Origin: a virus
Length of the DNA stretch: 42,497 nt
IMG/VR virus record: IMGVR_UViG_3300032046_000066
Span: 1 to 42,497 of that record
Direction: 5' to 3' (one strand)
Position numbers and translations under genes: made by a program. The notes beneath the pieces were generated by a model, which was not told the origin of the DNA, did not search any database, and saw nothing but the letters and a program-made list of their open reading frames with translations. This document shows, piece by piece, positions 23,038-30,515 of the stretch (positions are counted from its first letter, which is position 1; each line of letters begins with the position of its first letter).

Positions 23038-23880
23038 CTAGCTGTCAATGAGCATCTTGCCGCCGCATCTATCGTCTAAACACCTGGGTGGTGCATCCAG
23101 TGGCCCGTATTCCACCATTCGTGAACCGCCACACTTTTGGCACTTGAACTTTTCACAACTGGTGTGCGATAAATTGGGCCGTCCCTTGGGCCGGACGTCC
23201 TTGCCGCGCGCACCAGCCTTGTCCCACTCCCCACTGATTATCTTGGCGAGGTGCTCCGGCCGCAACCGATATGCTCCAGCCGCCAGTGTCCCGATCGCCA
23301 CGGCTGCCTTCTCCCTGCCGTGGGCCTTGATGCAGTCTGCGGCCGCCATTATCTCCGGCATGGTGGGGACCCGGCGCGCAACCGGCTGGTATGTCCGAAC
23401 GATGAACTCGGTGACATCCAGAACCGGTTCCGGTTCCGGTGTACACCCTTTCCTTTCCTTTCCTTTCCTTTCCTGGGAACTGGGGGCAGTTCCCTCGTGA
23501 GTACCACCCCCAGAACCGATGTCAGTACCGGCTTTAGTACCGCGTTCGGTACCGATGTCAGTACCGCGCCTCCTGCGTCCCAGGTATGCCCTGTTGTCTT
23601 CGGCCAAGTCCACTATCGTCAGTGGCTTGGTAGCTATGAGCCGGGAGTTGACCAGACGTTCGATGTGATACTGCAGCTGGTCCGAGGTGAGGTCCAGCAG
23701 GTCGGCAAGCGTCTTCTCCCCAGCCTCCATGCCCATGATCTCGACCCGGCCATTCTCGATGTCATCTCCCGTCTTCTGACAGGCGAGCAGGTAGAGCCGT
23801 AGATAGACTCCAACGGTCGCACACTCTAGCTCTCGGCTCTTCTGGATGAACCTCTCGATGTTAAGCTGAAGATTTTCCAT
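23038..23880 (-). CDS. Replication-initiator-like protein (winged helix, zinc C-terminus)
   Basis: 280 residues from the ATG at 23880 (GGAGGGACCG before it). Residues 1-100 resemble the winged-helix start of phage replisome organisers (TVGVYLRLYLLACQKTGD ... LADLLDLTSDQLQYHIERL). A Gly-Thr-rich linker (RGTDIGTERGTKAGTDIG) and a lysine-rich part encoded by five AAAGG repeats follow. Residues 160-230 look like a DnaD/initiator C-domain (FIVRTYQPVARRVPTMPEI). The end has CQKCGGSRMVEY ... CLDDRCGG, a zinc knuckle. It probably opens the origin and recruits host helicase, since no helicase or polymerase gene is present. Confidence 0.65.
   Translation of the reverse strand: MENLQLNIERFIQKSRELECATVGVYLRLYLLACQKTGDDIENGRVEIMGMEAGEKTLADLLDLTSDQLQYHIERLVNSRLIATKPLTIVDLAEDNRAYLGRRRRGTDIGTERGTKAGTDIGSGGGTHEGTAPSSQERKGKERKGCTPEPEPVLDVTEFIVRTYQPVARRVPTMPEIMAAADCIKAHGREKAAVAIGTLAAGAYRLRPEHLAKIISGEWDKAGARGKDVRPKGRPNLSHTSCEKFKCQKCGGSRMVEYGPLDAPPRCLDDRCGGKMLIDS
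23447..23474. repeat. Pentanucleotide microsatellite in a coding region
   Basis: Five copies of CCTTT (AAAGG on the coding strand) plus a partial sixth lie inside the linker of the replication-initiator-like gene. Because the unit is five bases, gain or loss of one copy shifts the reading frame, which could switch off the C-terminal part. Confidence 0.85.
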
Positions 23881-25069
23881 CGGTCCCTCCGGACTTGGGT
23901 TTTCGTTCTGCAAGTTTTGTCCTCCGTTCGATCTTGATGATTCCTTCTGCCTTGGCCTTGAAGTCGGCGATCTTCTCCTCTGGTAAAAGTTTGAACAGTT
24001 TCTTCTTCAGCTCCTCGAAAGACGATGCCGACAGGTCCATGTAGTCCAGGATGTCCAATCCGTACTCTCGGAATAAACCGGAGATCAGCCGCGGCGGGAA
24101 GGTCCTCGAATCCTCCGGCCAATAATTCCAGACCCGCTTCCCATCACCAGCGTCAATCTCGATGGGACCGGATTCCTCGACACGGCTACCGATCACGCCT
24201 CGTAATGCCTTCTTCCGAGCCGTCATGATCGATATCTTGGCGTCAACATCCTTTAGCTCCATGATGGCTCGGCCAGCATCCTTTATCTCCTCGTGGTGCG
24301 CGACGTACTGCGTCGAATAGGCCGGACACGTTGACCGAACGGGGCAGTTGTGGCAATACTGGTTGACGCGTGGTTCAAACTGGCCGGCCTTGATGCCGGT
24401 GATCACCGAGTCGATCCAGTCCTTGACGCCCATGGCATTGTCGGCATCGATCTCGACCGAATTCTCTGGTGGATCGTGCCGGAACATCCAGTGCGTGAGT
24501 TTGAACCTTCTGATTCCTGGAACGATCAACGAGGCGGCATAGGCATACGTCAGCAGCTGGGGATCCTCTCTGAGTTCGGCCTTGGAGCATATCTCCCTGC
24601 TCGTCTTGAAGTCTATGATCTCAAGGCCGTCCTCCATGAAGGTATCGATGCGGTCGATGATGACCTTCAAGCCCACGCCATCCTGGTAGGGCACTACCAC
24701 CTCGACCTCGGACCCGTGCATCCGGCCGACGGTCCTGGAAAGAGACCAGGCATAACGAGTCAATGCTCGTTCCGCCAGGGCAATGTCCGCCGGTGGGATC
24801 TCCCCAGCACCAACCTCGTCCTTCATCGCGGCCTTAAACACCTTGGCCACGTCCCCAGGGTCAAGGTCCACCTTCCTCTTCTGCGCCAGGATGTTCAGCG
24901 CACGGGCAGCCAGGTGCATCACGTGGCCGAATTTCATCGGATAGTTCCGATCTTGTTCCTTGCCGTCGAAATACTTTGCGTGATACAGACGAGGGCACCT
25001 GGCATAGGTGGAGCACTGCGTGAATGAGATATAATCCTTTGGCAGTGCCTTGGACCTACTTTTTGGCAT
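23861..25069 (-). CDS. Cas4/RecB-family exonuclease with Fe-S cluster motif
   Basis: 402 residues; AGGAGGTAACCA precedes the ATG. The PD-(D/E)xK core is VIIDRID (D139), [11 protein letters not shown] (D153, K155) and QLLTYAYA (Q171). Four cysteines fit a 4Fe-4S cluster as in Cas4 and AddB: C25 in YARCPRLYH, and C239, C242 and C248 in [14 protein letters not shown]. The C-terminal 120 residues are helical and basic. It directly follows the annealing protein and overlaps it by 14 bases. The pair resembles the exonuclease/annealase two-component systems of phages. Confidence 0.88.
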   Translation of the reverse strand: MPKSRSKALPKDYISFTQCSTYARCPRLYHAKYFDGKEQDRNYPMKFGHVMHLAARALNILAQKRKVDLDPGDVAKVFKAAMKDEVGAGEIPPADIALAERALTRYAWSLSRTVGRMHGSEVEVVVPYQDGVGLKVIIDRIDTFMEDGLEIIDFKTSREICSKAELREDPQLLTYAYAASLIVPGIRRFKLTHWMFRHDPPENSVEIDADNAMGVKDWIDSVITGIKAGQFEPRVNQYCHNCPVRSTCPAYSTQYVAHHEEIKDAGRAIMELKDVDAKISIMTARKKALRGVIGSRVEESGPIEIDAGDGKRVWNYWPEDSRTFPPRLISGLFREYGLDILDYMDLSASSFEELKKKLFKLLPEEKIADFKAKAEGIIKIERRTKLAERKPKSGGTDGKSSA

Positions 25070-26201
25070 TGGTTACCTCCTCAACCACGCTTCCAGCCTT
25101 GACGACCTCGTGCTCCGACGATCGCAACGTCCTCTGGACCTTGGCGATCATATCATCCAGCGCCACCTCCGGCACCTCGATGATTGACTCGGCACCGTGC
25201 CGAGACTTGATGGTCTTCTTGACCTCCTGCTTCTCGACTCCAATCTCGGCCGCGAGGTCCATCATCAGCTTGCCTTTTTCCATCTTGGAGATCAGGGTTG
25301 TCAGGTCGGCGTCGGACAGTTCGAGGTTTGAACCGACCCCGTAGACCCTGGCAACGTATGCCTTGACCCACTCCTTGGAGTCACCAAGCTCTCCGGCCAG
25401 GATGTAGACCCGCTGAGCGTTCTTCCTGTGCTTGGCGAGCTGGTCTGGCGACACCAATGACTTTTCCGGCTCCTCCACCTTCATCTCGTCGTGGGTGTAT
25501 AGGCCGGATAGTTCCGCGGGGAACGCCTTCCGCAGGGCCTGGCTCTCGGCGCACTTGGCCAGCTGGTTGGCGGGCATATCACCCCACATCCGTGTGGGTC
25601 TCGGTGCTCCATCCTTTGATTTGATAGTTTGGACATATTCGTCGTAAAGCGCAACGCCCCAGACCGGCCGCTCGACGCCTTGCAGGTAGACGCCTACACG
25701 CGCCGCCACCGGCGGCTCCGGCGGCGTCCAGACGTCACGCCACACGCCATCCTTGCCGCACCACTGCGGACCCTCTTGTCCAGCATACTTTCCGGTCCGC
25801 TGAGCGATTAGCCGGAGACCATCCACCGCCATCTGGATGGTCATTCGATAGTCCCAGTCACCGTACTTCTTGGACTCGGGATTGTACTTCTCGTCGTTCC
25901 ACTGCCTGCGGCGGATCGCATATATCTGCCGCAGCAAAGGATTGAGACCGGTGTTCTTGCAGGTGTAGATGAAGAGCTTGAACTCGAGGTCCGACACGCC
26001 GGGCGCCGCAACCTGTTTGATTAGGTCCAGCTCTTCTCGGGTGTACTTGACCACCATGCCAGACTTCCTCTCCTGCAGCACCACACCATCAAGGTGTAGT
26101 CTATTGCCGTCGGCCATCTTGACCAGAGCAGCAGCTGGTGACGGCTTAGAACGGGAGGTCTTCGTCCTTCCTTTGGCTCGACCACTCTTTTTCTTTTTCA
26201 C
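25056..26201 (-). CDS. bet: Single-strand annealing protein (Bet/RecT family)
   Basis: 381 residues from a GTG at 26201 with AAGGAG six bases before it. The Bet/RecT core is clear: [25 protein letters not shown]-type string at 75-100, [28 protein letters not shown], and [24 protein letters not shown]. The N-terminus is a lysine-rich extension and the C-terminus is charged. It anneals complementary single strands during phage recombination and works with the nuclease encoded next. It overlaps the SpoVG-like gene by 56 bases. Confidence 0.92.
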   Translation of the reverse strand: MKKKKSGRAKGRTKTSRSKPSPAAALVKMADGNRLHLDGVVLQERKSGMVVKYTREELDLIKQVAAPGVSDLEFKLFIYTCKNTGLNPLLRQIYAIRRRQWNDEKYNPESKKYGDWDYRMTIQMAVDGLRLIAQRTGKYAGQEGPQWCGKDGVWRDVWTPPEPPVAARVGVYLQGVERPVWGVALYDEYVQTIKSKDGAPRPTRMWGDMPANQLAKCAESQALRKAFPAELSGLYTHDEMKVEEPEKSLVSPDQLAKHRKNAQRVYILAGELGDSKEWVKAYVARVYGVGSNLELSDADLTTLISKMEKGKLMMDLAAEIGVEKQEVKKTIKSRHGAESIIEVPEVALDDMIAKVQRTLRSSEHEVVKAGSVVEEVTNAKK

Positions 26202-26457
26202 TAGGAGCTCCTTGTTGGTTATAAGCAGAGATTACCGACTCGCCGATCGACTGTCGCAGCTCGCGGCTCAGCGTAAACACGATATCGATGTACTTGTCAC
26301 CCTCCTTTCGTGATGGGAATGCGAAAAACTTCTCCTTCTCACCCTGGACGATTTTGCAGTCCCGAATCACCAGAACGTCATCCAGCGTGACAGAGCAGTA
26401 GGCAATGATCTTCCCCTTCCCTTGTGTTGGATAGATTCGGACTTCGGTCACTTTCAC
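26146..26457 (-). CDS. SpoVG-like nucleic-acid-binding protein
   Basis: 103 residues from a GTG with GGAGGTGATC upstream. The whole SpoVG layout is visible: [47 protein letters not shown] and a closing helix ([11 protein letters not shown]). SpoVG proteins bind DNA and RNA and act as pleiotropic regulators in bacteria. In phages they usually sit by recombination genes, as here. The C-terminal tail [15 protein letters not shown] resembles the acidic tip of single-strand DNA-binding proteins (DDLPF), so it may also serve as an SSB-like partner. Confidence 0.85.
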   Translation of the reverse strand: MKVTEVRIYPTQGKGKIIAYCSVTLDDVLVIRDCKIVQGEKEKFFAFPSRKEGDKYIDIVFTLSRELRQSIGESVISAYNQQGAPSEKEKEWSSQRKDEDLPF

Positions 26458-26503
26458 TTGCGATCACCTCCTTTTGCGGCGGCGTTGTTGCCGCCTGTTA
26501 GCA

Positions 26504-26728
26504 TTAGTCTATCCGACCGAGAAACTCCAAATCTGATGGGGAACTCCACTCCGGGGCATCGTTATCCCAACATTCAGACAGCGGCTTTTTTGCGACTACG
26601 TGGGCGAAATAATTGAATGGCAGTAACTTCGCACCATGCAGGCCGCCAACTTCCACTACCAGATACATCACGCCCGGCTTCTCGACGTTAGATACCACGT
26701 CGCCCTTCTTCACATTCTCCATTTTCAT
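26504..26728 (-). CDS. Small hypothetical protein
   Basis: 74 residues, with GGAGGGGAAGGG before the ATG and an ATGA overlap with the repeat-protein gene. The beta-rich start (KKGDVVSNVEKPGVMYLVVE) resembles small SH3-like barrels, followed by FNYFAHVVAKKPLSECWDN. No family was assigned. Expression is coupled to the repeat proteins. Confidence 0.65.
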   Translation of the reverse strand: MKMENVKKGDVVSNVEKPGVMYLVVEVGGLHGAKLLPFNYFAHVVAKKPLSECWDNDAPEWSSPSDLEFLGRID

Positions 26729-27825
26729 CCCTTCCCCTCCTTTATCGCGTTATCACATTTTTTGCGCACGTCCGGCGGCAAAAGTGCGGCCGCGTATTCC
26801 AGCGCCGCCCCCGGCTCCGCCTTCGCGCAAGACGCCAGCACCGACGGCGGCAATAGCGCGGCTGCGTATGCCAGCGCCGCCCGTGGCCTCGCCTTCGCGC
26901 AAGACGCCAGCACCGACGGCGGCAATAGCGCGGCTGAGTATGCCAGCGCCGCCACCGGCCTCGCCTCCGCGCAAAACGCCAGCACCGACGGCGGCAACTG
27001 CGCGGCCGCGTATGTCAGCGCCGCCCCCGGCTCCGCCTTCGCGCAAGACGCAAGCACCGACGGCGGCAACAGCGCGGCCGCGTATTCCAGCGCCGCCCAC
27101 GGCCATGCCTCCGCGCAAGACGCCAGCACCGACGGCGGCAACAGCGCGGCCGCGTATTTCAGCGCCGCCACCGGCCTCGCCTCCGCGCAAAACGCCAGCA
27201 CCGACGGCGGCAACTGCGCGGAGGCGTGTAAAAGCGCCGTATCCGGCTCCGCCTTCGCGCAAGACGCCAGCACCGACGGAGTCAAAAGTGCGGCCGCGAA
27301 TTCCAGCGCCGCCCCCGGCTCCGCCTTCGCGCAAGACGCCAGCACGTCCGGCGGCAACAGCGCGGCTACGTATTTCAGCGCCGTATACGGCTCCGCCTTC
27401 GCGCAGGCCGCGAACACCGACGGCGGCAATAACTTGGCGGCGTGTAAAAGCGCCGTATCCGGCCTCGCCTTCGCGCAAGACGCCAGCACCGACGGCGGCA
27501 AAAGTGCGGCCGCGTATTGCAGCGCCGCCACCGGCCATGCCTCCGCGCAAGACACCAACACCGACGGCGGCAACTGCGCGGAGGCGAATTGCAGCGCCGC
27601 CACCGGCCATGCCTCCGCGCAAGACGCGATGGTTGCCATCGCGGCCGGCGTCAGTAAGTCCTGGCGCTTGCCGCACCTACCCGCCAACCATAGCGGCCAG
27701 GATTTGTCTGGCGGGTCAGCGCACGTCAGCACCGCCAGCGGCCCATCCAGCGTCAGCGCCCATGCCTTGCCATCAGCACACGCGCCGTCCAGCAACTCCA
27801 AATCTCGCTTGCTCCAGGTGGTCAT
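26725..27825 (-). CDS. 24-residue repeat protein A (12 repeats)
   Basis: 366 residues. Residues 1-66 are an N-terminal domain (TTWSKRDLELLDGACADGKA ... LWLAGRCGKRQDLL). It is followed by twelve tandem 24-residue units of the form CAKAxPxxALxYAAALLPP then SVLAS. Two helices per unit are expected, so the product is an alpha-solenoid of the kind used for protein binding. The Cys and the Pro-Pro pair are nearly invariant. The units are also near-identical at DNA level (72-bp period). The next gene upstream is a sister with seven repeats. AAAGGAGGGGAA precedes the ATG, which overlaps the stop of the sister gene. Function unknown. Confidence 0.85.
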   Translation of the reverse strand: MTTWSKRDLELLDGACADGKAWALTLDGPLAVLTCADPPDKSWPLWLAGRCGKRQDLLTPAAMATIASCAEAWPVAALQFASAQLPPSVLVSCAEAWPVAALQYAAALLPPSVLASCAKARPDTALLHAAKLLPPSVFAACAKAEPYTALKYVAALLPPDVLASCAKAEPGAALEFAAALLTPSVLASCAKAEPDTALLHASAQLPPSVLAFCAEARPVAALKYAAALLPPSVLASCAEAWPWAALEYAAALLPPSVLASCAKAEPGAALTYAAAQLPPSVLAFCAEARPVAALAYSAALLPPSVLASCAKARPRAALAYAAALLPPSVLASCAKAEPGAALEYAAALLPPDVRKKCDNAIKEGKG

Positions 27826-28390
27826 TTCCCCTCCTTTATCGCGTTCTCACATTTTTTGCGCACGTCCGGCGGCAAAAGTGCGGCCGCGTATTCCAGCGCC
27901 GCCCGTGGCCTCGCCTTCGCGCAAGACACCAACACCGCCGGCGGCAACTGCGCGGCCGCGTATTTCAGCGCCGTAAGCGGCTCCGCCTTCGCGCAAGACG
28001 CCAGCACCGACGGCGGCAATAACTTGGCCGCGTATACCAGCGCCGCCCGTGGCCTCGCCTCCGCGCAAGACACCAACACCGCCGGCGGCAACTGCGCGGC
28101 CGCGTATGCCAGCGCCGTATACGGCAATTCCTCCGCGCGGGCCGCCAGCACGTCCGGCGGCAACAGCGCGGCCGCGTATACCAGCGCCTCCCACGGCCTC
28201 GCCTTCGCGCAAGACACCAACACCGCCGGCGGCAACTGCGCGGCTACGTATTTCAGCGCCGTATACGGCCATTGCTCCGCGCGGGCTGCCAGCACGTCCG
28301 GCGGCAACAGCGCGGCCGTGTATACCAGCGCCTCCACTGGCTTCGCCTTCGCGCAAGACGCGATGTTTGCCAGCGCTGCTGGCGTCAGCA
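26753..28390. repeat. Coding tandem repeats of about 72 bp in two arrays
   Basis: About 19 copies of a 72-bp unit lie in the two sister genes, with a strongly GC-rich consensus that contains GCGGCCGC. The N-terminal coding parts (about 27656-27830 and 28390-28565) and the array ends are almost the same in both genes. This shows a recent duplication with unit-number change. Several other frames stay open across the arrays because of the repeated composition. Confidence 0.85.
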
Positions 28391-28559
28391 AATCCTGGCG
28401 CTTGTCGCACCTACCCGCCAACCATAGCGGCCAGGTTTTGTAAGGCGGGTCAGCGCACGTCAGCACCGCCAGCGGCCCATCCAGCGTCAGCGCCCATGCC
28501 TTGCCGTCAGCACACGCGCCGTCCAGCAGCCGCAAATCTCGCTTGCTCCAGGTGGTCAT
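27822..28559 (-). CDS. 24-residue repeat protein B (7 repeats)
   Basis: 245 residues from the ATG at 28559. It has the same N-terminal domain as protein A with very few changes, then seven 24-residue units. Two unit types alternate: CAKARPWEALVYAAALLPPD and RAEELPYTALAYAAAQLPPA. It ends in the same DVRKKCENAIKEGK tail. It is the first gene after the early promoter, about 40 bases from the likely transcription start, so it is probably made at once on infection. Immediate-early position and a binding-solenoid structure would suit a host-takeover or anti-defence protein, but this is only an inference. Confidence 0.85.
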   Translation of the reverse strand: MTTWSKRDLRLLDGACADGKAWALTLDGPLAVLTCADPPYKTWPLWLAGRCDKRQDLLTPAALANIASCAKAKPVEALVYTAALLPPDVLAARAEQWPYTALKYVAAQLPPAVLVSCAKARPWEALVYAAALLPPDVLAARAEELPYTALAYAAAQLPPAVLVSCAEARPRAALVYAAKLLPPSVLASCAKAEPLTALKYAAAQLPPAVLVSCAKARPRAALEYAAALLPPDVRKKCENAIKEGK

Positions 28560-28609
28560 TTTCCTACCCTCCCTTTTTGCGGCGGCCTCGTTGCCGCCTC
28601 TGTGGTGCA

Positions 28610-28638
28610 AATATACAGCTGTTCTGTTACGGTGTCAA
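28610..28638 (-). promoter_or_regulatory. Early promoter, near-consensus sigma70
   Basis: On the minus strand TTGACA (28633-28638), a 17-base spacer and TATATT (28610-28615). It is the best promoter in the window and stands before the whole early run. The spacer contains ACAGCTGT, a small palindrome. No other gene start lies between it and the repeat protein B start at 28559. Confidence 0.85.
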
Positions 28639-28650
28639 GATAAATCTGCG

Positions 28651-28660
28651 CGCACGTGCG
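28651..28660. promoter_or_regulatory. Palindrome upstream of the early promoter
   Basis: CGCACGTGCG is a perfect 10-base palindrome lying 12 bases upstream of the -35 box and next to a run of six T. It may be a binding site for a regulator or part of a weak hairpin. There is no direct evidence of function. Confidence 0.4.
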
Positions 28661-28687
28661 TTTTTTGTTTATAGGACAAACTATAGC

Positions 28688-28717
28688 AAAATCGCGCCAC
28701 GTTTAGCTGTGGCGCGA
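28688..28717 (-). terminator. Rho-independent terminator at the end of the lysis block
   Basis: Perfect 9-base stem TCGCGCCAC (28692-28700) and GTGGCGCGA (28709-28717) with an 8-base loop, followed on the minus strand by TTTT. It lies about 80 bases after the last lysis-block gene and before the early promoter. It therefore separates the late and early transcripts. The T run is short. Confidence 0.68.
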
Positions 28718-28796
28718 CTTCGTGAATCTATGCACAATGGCTCAATGAGTCTATCGGTCGTTCAACCTTGGCCAACCTGGTGCGATTTTATGGCTA

Positions 28797-29207
28797 TTAC
28801 AGCGCCCCCACGAACGAAACGGTGACCATTCCGTGATTCTTCACTTTCTTGGTCCCGTTTTCTTGCTCGTCGAGCTGCATCAGGTAATAGCCGCCGAACT
28901 TGGCGTTGATGCTCGGCGGGAGTAGACACCGCACGTGTCCACCGGTGAGTTTGCGGAGATTGATGTTACCACCGAAAGCCCAGGCCGTGTATTTGTCGGG
29001 CACACCACCGATGCCACCCCGCAACTCGACGAGATCGTAAATACCGATGAAGCCCAGAGTCAACGTGGTGCCGATGGCGAAGTCAAAGTCCAGACCACCC
29101 GCGGCCTCGAACAAGTTCTGCGGGAGCGTCAACGGCTTAACTTCGGGGTCCGCCTTTGCCATCGTCACCGACATGAGCAGCACCAGAACCAGCAGCAGAT
29201 TTTTCAT
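28797..29207 (-). CDS. Secreted small protein, last gene of the late run
   Basis: 136 residues from the ATG at 29207, where AAGGTGAAGAAG precedes it and MKNLLLVLVLLMSVTMAKA makes a signal peptide. The mature part is Gly-rich and beta-stranded (FDFAIGTTLTLGFIGIYDLV; MVTVSFVGAL), suggesting a small beta-barrel or outer-membrane-associated protein. Its place after the lysis genes would suit an outer-membrane disrupting or exclusion protein, but no family was recognised. Confidence 0.75.
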   Translation of the reverse strand: MKNLLLVLVLLMSVTMAKADPEVKPLTLPQNLFEAAGGLDFDFAIGTTLTLGFIGIYDLVELRGGIGGVPDKYTAWAFGGNINLRKLTGGHVRCLLPPSINAKFGGYYLMQLDEQENGTKKVKNHGMVTVSFVGAL

Positions 29208-29346
29208 CTTCTTCACCTTTCGATTTATAGTGAGGGCACGTCCCGTTGCGGTGCCAGTAGCACCCACCTATGATGTCCCAAGATTTACCCCGATGCACAC
29301 ATTCCTGGTTTTCTTGGGAGCATCCTTGGCACTCAGAGTGAGCCAT
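29137..29346 (-). CDS. Small cysteine-rich protein
   Basis: 69 residues with a weak ribosome site, starting three bases before the upstream stop. CQGCSQENQECVHRGKSWDI, then CYWHRNGTCPHY, suggests metal binding. It overlaps the signal-peptide gene by 71 bases, more than usual here, so the last 25 codons may be non-essential or the gene may be spurious. Confidence 0.5.
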   Translation of the reverse strand: MAHSECQGCSQENQECVHRGKSWDIIGGCYWHRNGTCPHYKSKGEEDEKSAAGSGAAHVGDDGKGGPRS

Positions 29347-29348
29347 CG

Positions 29349-29561
29349 CTACTGCGGCACCTCGACCTTGGCCTTGAGGACCTGCGAACTGACGACATAC
29401 ACGGCGGCGACAACCGCAATGCAGATCACGCCGGTGATCCTCAGCGACACAGGGATGGTGTTGTCACGCAGGGTGTCCATGATCACGGCGACCGCGCCAC
29501 CGCTCACCGCCAGGTTGCGGCTCACCCACTCCTTTAACTTCTGCAGCAACAGCTCTTTCAT
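29349..29561 (-). CDS. Small membrane protein (holin candidate)
   Basis: 70 residues with GGAGGTTAAAG before the ATG. One strong membrane helix (SLRITGVICIAVVAAVYVVS) follows an amphipathic N-terminus (MKELLLQKLKEWVSRNL). A position among muralytic genes and a size typical of small holins support the call. Helper or antiholin roles are possible, since 31094-31396 is a second candidate. Confidence 0.6.
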   Translation of the reverse strand: MKELLLQKLKEWVSRNLAVSGGAVAVIMDTLRDNTIPVSLRITGVICIAVVAAVYVVSSQVLKAKVEVPQ

Positions 29562-29579
29562 CTTTAACCTCCATTAGAA

Positions 29580-30071
29580 TTAATAAATTTTCTCCAGCTC
29601 TTTATAGTACGTTTTCCAACCGATGGCGGGGTTCCACCGCTTGCAAGCGTAGGCCAAGAACGGAAACTTGAACCGCGCGAACTCCTTGGCCCTAAAATCT
29701 CCTGCCGACCAGTCCCGCTGGTACAATGCGAGGAGTCGAGCGGCGGCCCAGGCCTGGGTGTAAACGGGGTGCTCGTCGCGCATATCTGGCCTCACTCTCC
29801 CGACACCCATCTCGAGGCCGTGCCTTCCGTTTTCGAGCTTCCGGATGGCTCGCATCAGTCGCAGATTAACCACGAAGTCACCGGATGCCATTTCAATCGC
29901 TTCAGTGAAATCATGGGGTCTGCTTTCCATAGGACTTGGCAGGTCGAGCGCGACGGCCATCACGCCCGACCTGCCAGTGTGAGCGCACGGCCCGAAGATA
30001 AAAGCACCAACGATGAGCAAGTAAAGCTCAATCCGTGTTGCTCCGTTCATCGCGACCGTGCGCCACTTCAC
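29580..30071 (-). CDS. Signal-anchored lysozyme-like protein
   Basis: 163 residues with an ATGA overlap upstream. The N-terminus has a hydrophobic segment (IELYLLIVGAFIFGPCA) and could be a signal-arrest-release or lipoprotein-like anchor. RLMRAIRKLENGRHGLEMGV has the Glu-Asn-Gly motif of a lysozyme-like family of phage muralytic proteins. The end (FKFPFLAYACKRWNPAIGWK) matches the closing W...Y pattern of that family. E79 is the likely acid. It would act on peptidoglycan at lysis. The assignment is by motif only. Confidence 0.6.
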   Translation of the reverse strand: MKWRTVAMNGATRIELYLLIVGAFIFGPCAHTGRSGVMAVALDLPSPMESRPHDFTEAIEMASGDFVVNLRLMRAIRKLENGRHGLEMGVGRVRPDMRDEHPVYTQAWAAARLLALYQRDWSAGDFRAKEFARFKFPFLAYACKRWNPAIGWKTYYKELEKIY

Positions 30072-30502
30072 ATGCAGTCCTTTTCGGCGATGGCGATGTT
30101 GGCCTTGGCCTTGTCGACCCTGGCTCCGGCGCGCTCGTCCGATGCTTTGGAGTTAGCATCCACCGACAACTGAAATTCTTTCATGGCGGCGGAGCAATCG
30201 CCTTCGGCGAGCAAAATCACGCCCAGGTTGTTGTGGGCCCAGAACTGCTCAGGGTCCGCGGCGATGGACTCGAGCAGCAACTTCTTGGCTCCATCCATGT
30301 CACCGGACACCAACAACTTGTAGGCCTGGGCATTGAGCGCGTTTCCTTTTCCGACGTTGGTGGTGGCGATCCCCGCGGCCTTCCCGTAATCCTTGGCCGC
30401 GAAAGCGGCCTCGAAAGCCGCGCTTTCCCGTTGGTACTCCCCGGCCAGCGCAATGCCGACAGTCAAGAGAGTTACCAGAGCGACAGAGATTAACGTCCGC
30501 AT
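30068..30502 (-). CDS. Exported TPR-repeat protein
   Basis: 144 residues from the ATG at 30502 (AAGGAGGAGTG before it). Signal peptide MRTLISVALVTLLTVGIALA. Then tetratricopeptide-like helices: AAFEAAFAAKDYGKAAGIAT and PEQFWAHNNLGVILLAEGDC, with SAAMKEFQLSVDAN. TPR proteins bind other proteins; here it would be periplasmic. It lies between two muralytic genes, suggesting a role in lysis or the cell envelope, perhaps of host origin. Confidence 0.8.
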   Translation of the reverse strand: MRTLISVALVTLLTVGIALAGEYQRESAAFEAAFAAKDYGKAAGIATTNVGKGNALNAQAYKLLVSGDMDGAKKLLLESIAADPEQFWAHNNLGVILLAEGDCSAAMKEFQLSVDANSKASDERAGARVDKAKANIAIAEKDCM

Positions 30503-30515
30503 CACTCCTCCTTGG

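Noticed and set aside
23153-23446. 97-codon frame starting at a GTG after the AAAGG repeats
   Set aside because: The repeats resemble a ribosome site by chance. The frame lies wholly inside the initiator-like gene and has no recognisable domain.
26613-28022. Long plus-strand frames of 446-469 codons across the repeat genes
   Set aside because: They arise because the 72-bp GC-rich units keep several frames open. They lack ribosome sites, are proline/arginine or alanine/serine-biased shadows, and oppose two well-supported minus-strand genes.
26753-28390. CRISPR-like or satellite array
   Set aside because: The 72-bp units are continuous coding repeats of 24 residues; no spacers and no cas genes. 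The Cas4-like nuclease belongs to a phage recombination pair.
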